DNA of 64,000 nucleotides, from positions 124,001 through 188,000 of the forward strand of contig CANPWP010000001.1 in NCBI GenBank assembly GCA_947584595.1, read 5' to 3'. The notes under the pieces were generated by a model, which saw only the letters and a list, made by a program, of their open reading frames with translations, did not search any database and was not told the origin of the DNA. Positions 8,265 through 16,564 of this stretch are shown here, piece after piece (the first letter of the stretch is position 1; every line of letters begins with the position of its first letter). The translations under genes were made by a program, and so were the position numbers. This stretch comes from an uncultured Clostridia bacterium (GTDB taxonomy: Bacteria > Bacillota > Clostridia > Oscillospirales > Acutalibacteraceae).

Positions 8265-10442
8265 CTATTCTAAAGATATTGTTACATTATCGTTTACGGT
8301 AGTTACAATTTTGTCTGAAAACTGTGCAAAATTTCTTGTATAATTACTTAAATCTTTTTCACTGCCCGTATATACAAATGTATCGCATCTAAGCATACCG
8401 TAATTTGCCGGACAGTCTGAAGATATTATAATATCTGCTGTTAAAAAGCTTTCGGGAATATCAGTACAATCGGCATCTTGAGGAATTATCAGTATTGTGT
8501 AATCATCTGAGCTTATATATTCAAAAGTATCCCCATCAACATTAAAAGCATTTACCGTCACTTCTTCCCAAAGCTTTACCTGTTCAGACTGATTTTCAAA
8601 AAGACTCCACGCCTCATTACATTCCTTTGCCCTACGATAAGTTTCTTCATTTGTTCTGTCTGTATCATATAACAAAACAGACAGACAGTCAAATTCTTCT
8701 AAAATACTTGACGCATATGCACAACTGCTTTTATTATTATCAGGAACAGATAAAAAGTTGATTTCGCTGTTTCTTATCCCAATTTCATCTACTATTTCGG
8801 TAGTCATGGCGGATTCTCCTCCGCATGATAAGACCGCCAAACCCTTGTAAGTGTCAAGCAAAACGGTTGTGCCGTTGTTTGTATTCATAATTTCAAGTTT
8901 ATCGGGTTTTGGAAGAAAGCTAACAGCATATCCTGTGAAAATAATCAAGGCAATCATAATGAATGAATATTTAAGCTTATGTTTATAATCCTTAAACAGT
9001 AAGGCAATTGCAATTAAAATTGCTGACGCAGAGAGGAAAATAACAGCACTTATATAACTTACATAAACAGTGGAAAATTTTAAATCAGCTAAAACATTAA
9101 CAACAAAAATTATAAAGCTGCTTATTACACAATTTACAAATGCAAAAGGATATGCAAGCACGCTTAAGAAACCAGCATAATAAAATATTGAACTTAACAA
9201 AATACAAATAACCAAAGCGCTGACGAAAGGTGTAATAATAAGCGAAGCAACAAAAACTATGGGCGAAAAGGTTCCGAACGCAAGCAGAGTAATCGGTACG
9301 GTAAAAACAAATGCAGAAAGAGTTAGGCTGAATGTTTTTATCGGATAATTCAACAATCGCTTTAATCTTTTTGATTTAATTCCTTTAAAAATAAAACCGT
9401 TAATTTTATTGTTCATCAAAATAATTCCTAAAGTTGCAGATACGGAAAGCAGCAAACCTATATCACCTGATGCAAAAGGGTTAGGCACGCAAAGGCATAG
9501 AGTTGCAAAACCCAGAGAATTTAAACTGTCTGCCTGATGAAAAATCATTTTTCCTATCAGATATATTATCAGCATAATTCCCGCACGCATAACAGACGAT
9601 GAAAAACCTGTTATCGCCATAAAGCAGATTATTGTTATAATTGCACCTATATATGTAACATATCTGTTTTTAGAAAGCCTTCTTAACAAAGCAATTACAA
9701 AGATTGAAACAATAACAAGGTGCATACCTGAAACTACGATAATATATGAAATGCCTGTTTTGGTAAAATCCGCTCTTGTACTGCTGTCAAGAGAAAATCT
9801 GTCTCCCAAAGCAATCGCCTTTGAGAAAGATGCAAGCCTTTCAGGCATTAATATATCAAGAGCAGTTTCCATTGCATTTCTTGCGTTTATTGCCAAAGAA
9901 TACAGCGGCAAGCCCTCAGGCTTTTCGGTATTATATTCAAAGTCATAAGAGGTGTATGCCGTATATAAAAAGCCCTGAGCAATATATCGGCTGTTATCGC
10001 ATTTTTCCAGTGTAACCAAACAGGTTATATAATCAAAAGGCTCTATTTCAAGCTGTGTTGCACTTTTCAGCAAAATTTTAAAATTTTCATCATTTCCGTT
10101 TACTGTTTTTGCTGTAAGTTCATAATAATATGTATTGTAGGACTTGTGGGGTTCTTCGCTTAGCTGAGCATTTATACTGACTTCTTTATTATTATAAGTT
10201 GTCTGTGCAGGAATGTAATAAAACTCCGAATAAGCATAAAACACTAATCCTGCAATAACCGCAGTAATACACGCAGCACAAATTGTTTTCTTTTTATACT
10301 TATCCTTAATCAGAAAAAAGAAAACGATTCCTGCAATAACACCTGCAACGGCAACAATTATTGCAAGAATTGAAGAAATATAAAAAGCTGCTGTCTGCAC
10401 TGAAATATAAACAAATCCGGTTAATGCAAACAGCCGTTTCAT
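8265..10442 (-). CDS. comEC: ComEC/Rec2-type membrane channel protein with degenerate C-terminal domain
   Basis: In competent bacteria ComEC forms the channel that brings single-stranded DNA across the membrane. The 725-residue protein has N-terminal membrane segments, a DUF4131-like loop region (about residues 60-190), and the Competence domain with its signature near residues 205-245 (AIALGDRF...FTKTGISYIIVVSGMHL) followed by many membrane helices. The last ~190 residues occupy the place of the metallo-beta-lactamase domain, but the metal-binding HxHxDH motif is absent; only a scaffold-like remnant remains (TYKGLAVLSCGGES). A separate soluble-domain MBL protein is at 38320. It leads a run with holA and rnmV. 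Confidence 0.88.
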   Translation of the reverse strand: MKRLFALTGFVYISVQTAAFYISSILAIIVAVAGVIAGIVFFFLIKDKYKKKTICAACITAVIAGLVFYAYSEFYYIPAQTTYNNKEVSINAQLSEEPHKSYNTYYYELTAKTVNGNDENFKILLKSATQLEIEPFDYITCLVTLEKCDNSRYIAQGFLYTAYTSYDFEYNTEKPEGLPLYSLAINARNAMETALDILMPERLASFSKAIALGDRFSLDSSTRADFTKTGISYIIVVSGMHLVIVSIFVIALLRRLSKNRYVTYIGAIITIICFMAITGFSSSVMRAGIMLIIYLIGKMIFHQADSLNSLGFATLCLCVPNPFASGDIGLLLSVSATLGIILMNNKINGFIFKGIKSKRLKRLLNYPIKTFSLTLSAFVFTVPITLLAFGTFSPIVFVASLIITPFVSALVICILLSSIFYYAGFLSVLAYPFAFVNCVISSFIIFVVNVLADLKFSTVYVSYISAVIFLSASAILIAIALLFKDYKHKLKYSFIMIALIIFTGYAVSFLPKPDKLEIMNTNNGTTVLLDTYKGLAVLSCGGESAMTTEIVDEIGIRNSEINFLSVPDNNKSSCAYASSILEEFDCLSVLLYDTDRTNEETYRRAKECNEAWSLFENQSEQVKLWEEVTVNAFNVDGDTFEYISSDDYTILIIPQDADCTDIPESFLTADIIISSDCPANYGMLRCDTFVYTGSEKDLSNYTRNFAQFSDKIVTTVNDNVTISLE

Positions 10443-10466
10443 AAAATCAATCCTTCAAAGTTAGTT

Positions 10467-10540
10467 AAAAAGCAGCCGGTGGCCAGCCTTATTCGAGCAG
10501 ACAGTTTTATATAAAAACACACTTTCGTGCCCGAATTTTT
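10467..10540. repeat. Dispersed repeat, family 2, copy 1 (partial)
   Basis: Starts AAAAAGCAGCCGGTGG and contains CGAGCAGACAG and TTTCGTGCCCGA in the same order and spacing as the copies at 29243-29331 (reverse strand) and 51871-51958. This copy lacks the right end (GAGCAGTTTTCC). It fills the comEC-phosphoribosyltransferase intergenic gap. Confidence 0.75.
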
Positions 10541-10552
10541 TCTATTAATTGC

Positions 10553-11095
10553 CTACATAGTAAAAAACAGCGGAAGCTTTTCCAAAAAAATAATGTCATC
10601 TCTTTTAGCAGCGTCACCCTCTGCAAGAACTGCCGCCTGACAAACTGTTTTGCCCTTTGAACTTTTTACTATTTCTTCAAGAGCCATTAAACTTTCACCT
10701 GTTGAAATAACATCATCTACAATTAAAACCCTTTTGCCCTTTAACAGACTGATATCTTCCTGACCGAGATACAAGGTCTGAGTATTCTGAGTTGTAATAG
10801 AATTAAGCTGAAATTTTACAGGGTCGGTCATATAGACCTTAACGCCTTTTCTTGCAACAACATAAGGTTTATTTGACTGTCTTGCCATTTCGTAACAAAG
10901 AGGAATACCCTTTGCTTCAGCAGTCAACAAAACATCAAAATCAGGACACTTTTTTAAAAGTTCCTCAGCGCACGCAACCGTCATTTCAGTATCACCGAAC
11001 ATAATAAACGCCGCAATAGACAGTTTTTCATTTACTTTAAAAACAGGAAGTTCTCTTTTTAATCCTGCAATAGTCATTTCGTAAGTATTTTTCAT
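10553..11095 (-). CDS. Adenine phosphoribosyltransferase-like protein (type I PRTase)
   Basis: A 180-residue purine phosphoribosyltransferase. The PRPP-binding loop VDDVISTGES is at residues 126-135, and an apt-like LLTAEAKGIPLCYEMA is near residues 56-71. Substrate is most likely adenine or a related purine base for nucleotide salvage; the family also contains xanthine and regulatory members, so the exact base is uncertain. The ATG follows GGAGAAAAT. It lies 9 nt after the HIT-family gene and is probably co-transcribed with it, joining two nucleotide-handling genes. Confidence 0.8.
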   Translation of the reverse strand: MKNTYEMTIAGLKRELPVFKVNEKLSIAAFIMFGDTEMTVACAEELLKKCPDFDVLLTAEAKGIPLCYEMARQSNKPYVVARKGVKVYMTDPVKFQLNSITTQNTQTLYLGQEDISLLKGKRVLIVDDVISTGESLMALEEIVKSSKGKTVCQAAVLAEGDAAKRDDIIFLEKLPLFFTM

Positions 11096-11104
11096 ATTTT
11101 CTCC

Positions 11105-11443
11105 TTATGCAAGCTGTGTGTTAAGTTTTTTGCCGCCTAAAAGGTGGAAATGCAGATGGAATACGGTTTGTCCGCCGTCTTCCCCACAATTGTTAACAAT
11201 GCGATAGCCGTTTTCAAGGTTAAGTGATTTTGCAATTTCAGGTATTTTAGAAAAAATATGCGCAACAATTTGACTGTTTTCTTCGCTTAATTTATCGGCA
11301 CAGCAAATATGCTCCTTTGGAATAATTACAACGTGAACAGGCGCCATCGGGCTTATATCGTGAAAAGCAAGTATCTTATCGTCCTCATAAACTTTATTGG
11401 AGGGAATTTCTCCTGCTATGATTTTACAAAATAAACAATCCAT
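11105..11443 (-). CDS. HIT-family (HinT-like) nucleotide hydrolase
   Basis: A 112-residue histidine-triad protein. The catalytic H-x-H-x-H motif is at residues 96, 98 and 100 (VFHLHFHLLGG). The N-terminus DCLFCKIIAGEIPSN and the internal PVHVVIIPKEH are typical of the HinT branch, which cleaves purine nucleotide phosphoramidates. Two Cys (residues 3 and 6) are the usual partial zinc site. The ATG follows AAGGAGAT. It precedes the phosphoribosyltransferase by 9 nt. Confidence 0.93.
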   Translation of the reverse strand: MDCLFCKIIAGEIPSNKVYEDDKILAFHDISPMAPVHVVIIPKEHICCADKLSEENSQIVAHIFSKIPEIAKSLNLENGYRIVNNCGEDGGQTVFHLHFHLLGGKKLNTQLA

Positions 11444-11532
11444 TTTAATATCTCCTTAAATTTATTTTAATGCCAAAAAGCCTGCCTGCACAAATGATAA
11501 CCATATTAATGTTTGTAAAACATATTGAACAC

Positions 11533-11565
11533 AAAAATACCGCAGGCATTAAAACCTACGGTATT
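11533..11565 (-). terminator. Terminator after plsY
   Basis: On the minus strand AATACCGTAGG pairs with CCTGCGGTATT (one mismatch) around an 8-nt loop, followed by T3-T5. It closes the der-plsY transcript before the HIT gene. Confidence 0.75.
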
Positions 11566-11610
11566 ATTTTAATATTATTGATTTGTCAAGTCAAGAGTTT
11601 ATGCAACACT

Positions 11611-12315
11611 TTACTTCTTTGCTGTTATTTTCTTTTCTTCTCCTCTGATTATACGTTTAATGTTTTCTTTGTGTTTTACTATTACAAAAGCACCTATTAA
11701 AAATGCCGCAACAGTTGAGAAAATTACATAAGTCAGTGAATAACCTGCTCCCGAAAAATAATCGTATGTAAGGGAAATTGCAAGGGTATAGAAGCCGTAA
11801 AGCGCAGCCGCAGACAAACTTGCAATTGAAATTGTTTTAGTGGCGATAAACACAATTATAAATGTACCCAACATAAGTAAAAATACTCGCCAGTCAACAA
11901 TTAAAATCAAAGCCGCCGCAGTAACAACTCCCTTTCCGCCTTTAAAGTGAAAATATACAGGATATGAATGTCCTAAAATACAACATACGCCTGCAATATA
12001 TTTTCCAACAGCCATATATTCGTTGCTTAAAATAACATTGTCGGCAGGAATTAAAGCAAAAAGCAGACTGCCTATTAAAACGGCTGTTACCGCCTTTAAA
12101 AAATCGCAGGCTATGGTAAAAATCGCAGGAACCTTTCCCACCGTTCTTAACACATTTGTAAAACCTGCATTACCGCTTCCCATTTTTCTTATATCTTTTC
12201 CTGCAACGATCTTTGTAACAATAACTGCCGTATTTATACTTCCCAGCAAATAAGCAATTACAGCCGCTAAAATAATCAGGTACCAGTTAGAAGTTAAAAA
12301 TGAAACATAGTCCAT
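11611..12315 (-). CDS. plsY: Acyl-phosphate:glycerol-3-phosphate acyltransferase PlsY
   Basis: Integral membrane enzyme that puts the first acyl chain on glycerol-3-phosphate using acyl-phosphate. The 234-residue protein has about five membrane helices and the family motifs: AYLLGSINTAVIV near residue 20, GSGNAGFTNVLRT near 46-58, and GHSYPVYFHFKGGKGVVTA near 115-133. The tail is somewhat long and basic (KHKENIKRIIRGEEKK). Its ATG overlaps the der stop codon (TAATG), giving direct translational coupling. Confidence 0.95.
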   Translation of the reverse strand: MDYVSFLTSNWYLIILAAVIAYLLGSINTAVIVTKIVAGKDIRKMGSGNAGFTNVLRTVGKVPAIFTIACDFLKAVTAVLIGSLLFALIPADNVILSNEYMAVGKYIAGVCCILGHSYPVYFHFKGGKGVVTAAALILIVDWRVFLLMLGTFIIVFIATKTISIASLSAAALYGFYTLAISLTYDYFSGAGYSLTYVIFSTVAAFLIGAFVIVKHKENIKRIIRGEEKKITAKK

Positions 12316-13637
12316 TATTTCTCTCCCCTCTCCCTTATAACAATTTTTATGGGCGTTCCGTCAAGACCAAAGCTTTCTCTTATTCTGTTTTCTAAATATC
12401 TTTGATATGAGAAGTGGAACAAATCTGCTCTGTTGCAGAAAAAAACAAATGTAGGCGGTTTTGTTGAGGCTTGAGTCATATAATAAATTTTAAGTCTTCT
12501 GCCCTTATCGGTTGGAGGCTGAACTCTTGTTGTCGCCTGAGCTAAAAGCTCGTTGAGCATTCCCGTTTTTATTCTCATTGCATTGGAAGCCGCCGCCATA
12601 TTTATAAGAGAAAACAGCTTGTCAATTCTCAAGCCTGTTTTTGCTGAAATAAATACAATCGGCGCATAAGACATAAAAGCAAATTCCGTATTAAGTCTTT
12701 TTGTAAACTCACTCATTGTTTTATTGTCTTTTGCAATAGCGTCCCATTTATTTACTGCAATTACACAGGCCTTGCCCGCTTCACAGGCAAGTCCCGCAAC
12801 CTTGCTGTCCTGTTCGGTATAGCCTACCTCTGCGTCAATCATAATAACGCAAACATCGCTTCTCTCAATAGCCATTTTTGCACGCAGAAAGCTGTATTTT
12901 TCTATTTCATTATCAACACGGCTTTTTCTTCTGATACCTGCCGTATCAATAAAATTAAATTTTCCGTATTCGTTTTCGATTTTAGTATCAATGCTGTCTC
13001 TTGTTGTACCGGCAATATCCGAAACTATACATCTTTCTTCATTTGTAACAAAGTTGATTAAAGAAGATTTACCAACATTTGGTTTACCTATCAGTGCAAC
13101 ATTTATAATCGATTCGTCGTCTTCTTCATTTTCCGAAAAATCAAGATGAGAAAAAACTTCGTCAAGCAAATCTCCCGTACCGTGACCGTGAATTGACGAA
13201 ACCTGATAAGGCTGACCAATACCTAAATTATAAAATTCATAAAATTCTGTGGGAGGTTCGCCTACAGAGTCACATTTATTAACGCAGACAACAACAGGTT
13301 TTCCGCTTTTCTGGAGCATATCTGCAACTTCCTCATCAGTTGCAACAAGACCTGTTTTCATATCCGTTACGAGAATTATAACATCAGCCATATCAATGGC
13401 AATCTGAGCCTGTCTTCTCATCTGAGAAAGAATAATGTCATCGCTTTTAGGTTCAATACCGCCTGTATCGATTATGACGGCTTTTTTATTTTCCCATTCG
13501 CACTCTCCGTAAATTCTGTCACGGGTAACTCCGGGAGTATCGTCAACAATTGAAAGTCGCTGTCCTATTAACTTATTGAACAATGTAGATTTTCCCACAT
13601 TAGGTCTGCCGACAATGGCAATTACGGGCTTTGGCAT
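12315..13637 (-). CDS. der: Ribosome-assembly GTPase Der (EngA)
   Basis: Tandem-GTPase needed for 50S subunit assembly. The 440-residue protein has a first G domain (GRPNVGKSTLFN near residues 8-19, DTPGVTRD, NKCD) and a second (GKPNVGKSSLIN near 185, DTAGIRRKSR, NKWD), followed by the KH-like C-terminal domain (TKPPTFVFFCNRADLFHFSY). Length and order are typical. The gene is followed by plsY with a 1-nt overlap, a common Firmicutes pairing. Confidence 0.97.
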   Translation of the reverse strand: MPKPVIAIVGRPNVGKSTLFNKLIGQRLSIVDDTPGVTRDRIYGECEWENKKAVIIDTGGIEPKSDDIILSQMRRQAQIAIDMADVIILVTDMKTGLVATDEEVADMLQKSGKPVVVCVNKCDSVGEPPTEFYEFYNLGIGQPYQVSSIHGHGTGDLLDEVFSHLDFSENEEDDESIINVALIGKPNVGKSSLINFVTNEERCIVSDIAGTTRDSIDTKIENEYGKFNFIDTAGIRRKSRVDNEIEKYSFLRAKMAIERSDVCVIMIDAEVGYTEQDSKVAGLACEAGKACVIAVNKWDAIAKDNKTMSEFTKRLNTEFAFMSYAPIVFISAKTGLRIDKLFSLINMAAASNAMRIKTGMLNELLAQATTRVQPPTDKGRRLKIYYMTQASTKPPTFVFFCNRADLFHFSYQRYLENRIRESFGLDGTPIKIVIRERGEK

Positions 13638-13708
13638 TTCTCAAACTCCTTAAAGTTATATTATTATTTTATTATCTGAAATATAACCGTATATATTTCT
13701 AATAAAGC

Positions 13709-13736
13709 AAAAGAGCGGCAAAAATACTTGCCGCTC
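13709..13736 (-). terminator. Terminator after rpmF
   Basis: On the minus strand GAGCGGCAA pairs with TTGCCGCTC followed by TTTT; it closes the yceD-rpmF transcript upstream of der. Confidence 0.8.
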
Positions 13737-13770
13737 ATAATCTTTACATTGCTAAATCAAACTTATTAAA

Positions 13771-13956
13771 TTAAGCTTCTTCTTTAACAATAACCTGTCT
13801 GCCTTTATACATACCGCAAGTTGTGCAAGCCTTATGAGCCGCAGTAAGCTGACCGCAGTTAGGGCAAACTGTAAGAGCCGGAGTGTTGAGCTTCCATACA
13901 GTTGAACGTCTTGAATGTTTTCTTGCTTTTGAAGTTTTTCTCTTTGGTACTGCCAT
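13771..13956 (-). CDS. rpmF: 50S ribosomal protein L32
   Basis: A 61-residue basic protein beginning AVPKRKTSKARKHSRRS, as L32 does. It has a zinc-ribbon with Cys31, Cys34, Cys44 and Cys47 (CPNC ... CTTC), so it is the zinc-binding C+ form. AAGGAGG precedes the ATG. Directly upstream is the yceD/DUF177 gene, its usual neighbour across bacteria. Confidence 0.98.
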   Translation of the reverse strand: MAVPKRKTSKARKHSRRSTVWKLNTPALTVCPNCGQLTAAHKACTTCGMYKGRQVIVKEEA

Positions 13957-13983
13957 TACAAAGACCTCCTTACAAATTTTATA

Positions 13984-14478
13984 TCAATCAATAAGAGTTT
14001 TTAAAATTTCAAGTCTTGAATCAACCTCTTGCTTATTGCAGGAGCAATCGCCTTCGTTCAGGTTTTTGCCGCATTTCTGACACAATCCCTTGCAATCCTC
14101 TTTGCAAAGATTTTTGCTTGGAAGATTTAAAATAATATCAGAAATTACAAGGTCGTCAAGTTCAAGCTTGTAATCGGGTGTTTCAATATAATCGTCGTTA
14201 TCGTCGTTAGTAAGACCGGCAACAAGCTTGTGATTAAAAGTAAAGCTAAGTTCTCTTGAAAATTCATCAAAGCACCTGTCGCAATTACGGGTGTAAGTAA
14301 ACTCGACATCAATCTTCAAATCCACAAGACCTGCTTTGTTGACCGACAACGAACGGACTCTGACAGGTGTTTTGAATGGATAAACACCATCTAACTCAAC
14401 ATCATTCATTGACAAGGAATAGTCAACTTGTTTTTGTAAACCTTGTGTTTGAAAGACTTCTCTTAAATCAAGAAGCAT
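13984..14478 (-). CDS. yceD: YceD/DUF177 family protein
   Basis: DUF177 proteins are encoded beside rpmF in most bacteria; homologs have been linked to 23S rRNA accumulation. The 164-residue protein starts MLLDLREVF after AGAGGTG, so I chose this ATG over a longer frame that would add about 46 unlikely residues. Central CDRCFDEF and a C-terminal cysteine cluster (CKEDCKGLCQKCGKNL) give a metal-binding look typical of the clostridial form. It runs into rpmF 27 nt downstream. Confidence 0.9.
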   Translation of the reverse strand: MLLDLREVFQTQGLQKQVDYSLSMNDVELDGVYPFKTPVRVRSLSVNKAGLVDLKIDVEFTYTRNCDRCFDEFSRELSFTFNHKLVAGLTNDDNDDYIETPDYKLELDDLVISDIILNLPSKNLCKEDCKGLCQKCGKNLNEGDCSCNKQEVDSRLEILKTLID

Positions 14479-14621
14479 AACCGCACCTCTTAACGCATTA
14501 ACGCATATTAAAACGCTGTATTTGATTATACAAAAAGTCCTGAACTTTGTCAATAACAAAATCAAGATTTTTTTAATAAGGTAAAAATTTTTACAGTTTT
14601 TATTCTTTTTCGGCAAATTTA

Positions 14622-14645
14622 AAGAGGGCGGAAACCCACCCTCTT
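14622..14645. terminator. Terminator hairpin between the P-loop gene and yceD
   Basis: AAGAGGG pairs with CCCTCTT around a 10-nt loop; read on the minus strand a short T tract follows. It separates the P-loop gene from yceD. Confidence 0.7.
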
Positions 14646-14677
14646 GTTTTAATATTAAATTTTTAAAAACTTTTCAA

Positions 14678-15094
14678 TCAGATTTTTTCGCATACAGCGT
14701 TTATTGAGCTTGGAAGATCATTTTCTTCAGCAGATATAAGAAGGGTAATATTTGTTTCTGCTGTTTCTGAAAGTTCGTGAAGCTTTTTAACAAATTCTTC
14801 AATACCTGCAACACCGTCGGGGCAGATTTTGAAGGTTGAATCAACAAGAATATCAGTAACATCATAGTTACCTGCGCAAATTCCGCTGATAAAGCCGAAG
14901 AGCATATCATAGCCTTTTACAATATACTGGTCAGTATCAATCAGTCTTGCTTTATGTGTTACATCATAAGTAAGTTTAGCGCCCTTTTCAATAACTACTA
15001 CATTACCTGAAGAAGCAGCCACAGCCTCATTAGCAAGCTGAATGAGTTTTTTAGTTTTTCCTGAACCTTTTTTGCCAATAATTAAAGTTACCAT
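14678..15094 (-). CDS. Small P-loop NTPase-like protein of unknown function
   Basis: A 138-residue protein with a Walker A loop at residues 7-16 (GKKGSGKTKK) and a plausible Walker B at DILVDSTFK near residue 84. The fold outline (P-loop, a beta strand VVVIEKGAKL, a second strand DILVD, and a last strand ITLLISAEE) suggests a minimal ATPase domain. No family name is recognised. The ATG follows TTGGAGG. It lies 24 nt after pgi on the same strand and is probably co-transcribed with it, though the link to sugar metabolism is unclear. Confidence 0.6.
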   Translation of the reverse strand: MVTLIIGKKGSGKTKKLIQLANEAVAASSGNVVVIEKGAKLTYDVTHKARLIDTDQYIVKGYDMLFGFISGICAGNYDVTDILVDSTFKICPDGVAGIEEFVKKLHELSETAETNITLLISAEENDLPSSINAVCEKI

Positions 15095-15118
15095 TATAAT
15101 TCCTCCAAGAACATCATT

Positions 15119-16456
15119 TTATTTTAGTCTATTTTCGAGCTCAGCCTTTTTATCCTCGTAACCCGGCTTACCCAAAAGAGCAAACATATTTTTCTTGTAG
15201 CTTTCAACGCCCGGCTGGTCAAACGGATTTACTCCCAAAAGGTAACCTGAAATTGCGCAGGCCTTTTCAAAGAAGTAAATGAGATAGCCAAGCTCTGTTT
15301 CTGTCATTTCATCTACATTTAAAACAATGTTGGGAACGCCGCCGTCGTTATGAGCAAGAACTGTTCCCTCAAATGCTTTTTGGTTTACAAAACTCATAGT
15401 TTTGCCGGAAAGGAAGTTTAAGCCGTCGACATTAGTAGGATCTGTGCCGAGAGTAACCTCTTTTTTGCATTTATTAAAGAGCACAACAGTTTCAAAAAGA
15501 TTTCTTCTGCCGCTCTGAATGTATTGACCTAAGGAGTGGAGATCTGTTGAGAAAATAACGCTTGACGGGTAAATACCCTTGTTATTTTTGCCCTCGCTTT
15601 CTCCGAATAATTGTTTAAACCACTCTGCCATCATTGTGAATGCAGGTTCATAAGAAACAAGGATTTCCAAGGTTTTTCCCTTATTATAGAGAATATTTCT
15701 TAAAGCCGCATATTTATAGCAGTCATTTGTTGATAAATCGTCGTTGTCAAATTCTTTTTGAGCCTTTTGAGCGCCTGACATAAGAGCGTCGATATCAGCG
15801 CCTGATACTGCAATAGGAAGAAGACCTACTGCTGTAAGAACAGAAAATCTGCCGCCTACATCATCAGGTACCACAAATGTTTCGTAGCCCTCTTTGTCAG
15901 CAAGTTCTTTTAATGTGCCCTTTGCTTTATCAGTTGTGCAGTAAATTCTTTCTTTAGCACCCTCTTTTCCGTATTTATTTTCGAGCAATTCTCTGAATAC
16001 TCTGAATGCAATAGCAGGCTCTGTGGTTGTACCTGATTTTGAAATCATATTTATAGAAACATCCTTGCCCTCGCAAAGCTCCATAATATCTGAAAGAGCA
16101 GAAGAACTTATTGAGTTGCCTGTAAAGTAAATTTGCGGTGTATCTTTAGCAAGAGCGTTATAATTCTGTGAAGATAAAAACTCAATTGCAGCTCTTGCAC
16201 CTAAATATGAGCCGCCTATACCGATAACGATGAAAACATCTGTATCTTTTTTGATTTTTTCAGCCGCCAGTTTAATACGGTCAAATTCCTCTTTATCATA
16301 ATCCGTAGGCAAAGTAAGCCAGCCTAAGAAATCATTTCCCAAACCTGTGCCTGAATGAAGCATTTTATGAGCTGTTTTTACCTGTTCGGCAAGTGCCGTA
16401 TATTCCTGTTCTTCAACAAAACCGTTAAGATACTTATCGGTTAATTTAGTCGACAT
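15119..16456 (-). CDS. pgi: Glucose-6-phosphate isomerase
   Basis: Interconverts glucose-6-phosphate and fructose-6-phosphate. The 445-residue protein is the short Gram-positive type. Substrate-binding motifs: [18 protein letters not shown] near residues 73-90, [16 protein letters not shown] near 133-148, and [10 protein letters not shown] near 282-291, plus the C-terminal [12 protein letters not shown] chose the ATG at 16456 (MSTKLTDKY) because it follows AGGAGG; a start 7 codons earlier is possible but has no site. A promoter is at 16520-16548. Confidence 0.96.
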   Translation of the reverse strand: MSTKLTDKYLNGFVEEQEYTALAEQVKTAHKMLHSGTGLGNDFLGWLTLPTDYDKEEFDRIKLAAEKIKKDTDVFIVIGIGGSYLGARAAIEFLSSQNYNALAKDTPQIYFTGNSISSSALSDIMELCEGKDVSINMISKSGTTTEPAIAFRVFRELLENKYGKEGAKERIYCTTDKAKGTLKELADKEGYETFVVPDDVGGRFSVLTAVGLLPIAVSGADIDALMSGAQKAQKEFDNDDLSTNDCYKYAALRNILYNKGKTLEILVSYEPAFTMMAEWFKQLFGESEGKNNKGIYPSSVIFSTDLHSLGQYIQSGRRNLFETVVLFNKCKKEVTLGTDPTNVDGLNFLSGKTMSFVNQKAFEGTVLAHNDGGVPNIVLNVDEMTETELGYLIYFFEKACAISGYLLGVNPFDQPGVESYKKNMFALLGKPGYEDKKAELENRLK

Positions 16457-16519
16457 TTTAATTTCCTCCTGATACAAAAAAGCCTTACAATAAACCCGCT
16501 TTTAATTTTTTATGGTTTT

Positions 16520-16548
16520 ATTATACTATAAACTGTCTTTCTTTGCAA
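16520..16548 (-). promoter_or_regulatory. Promoter for pgi
   Basis: On the minus strand TTGCAA (16548-16543), 17-nt spacer, TATAAT (16525-16520), about 65 nt before the pgi start. Confidence 0.65.
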
Positions 16549-16564
16549 CATATTTTTGGCATTT

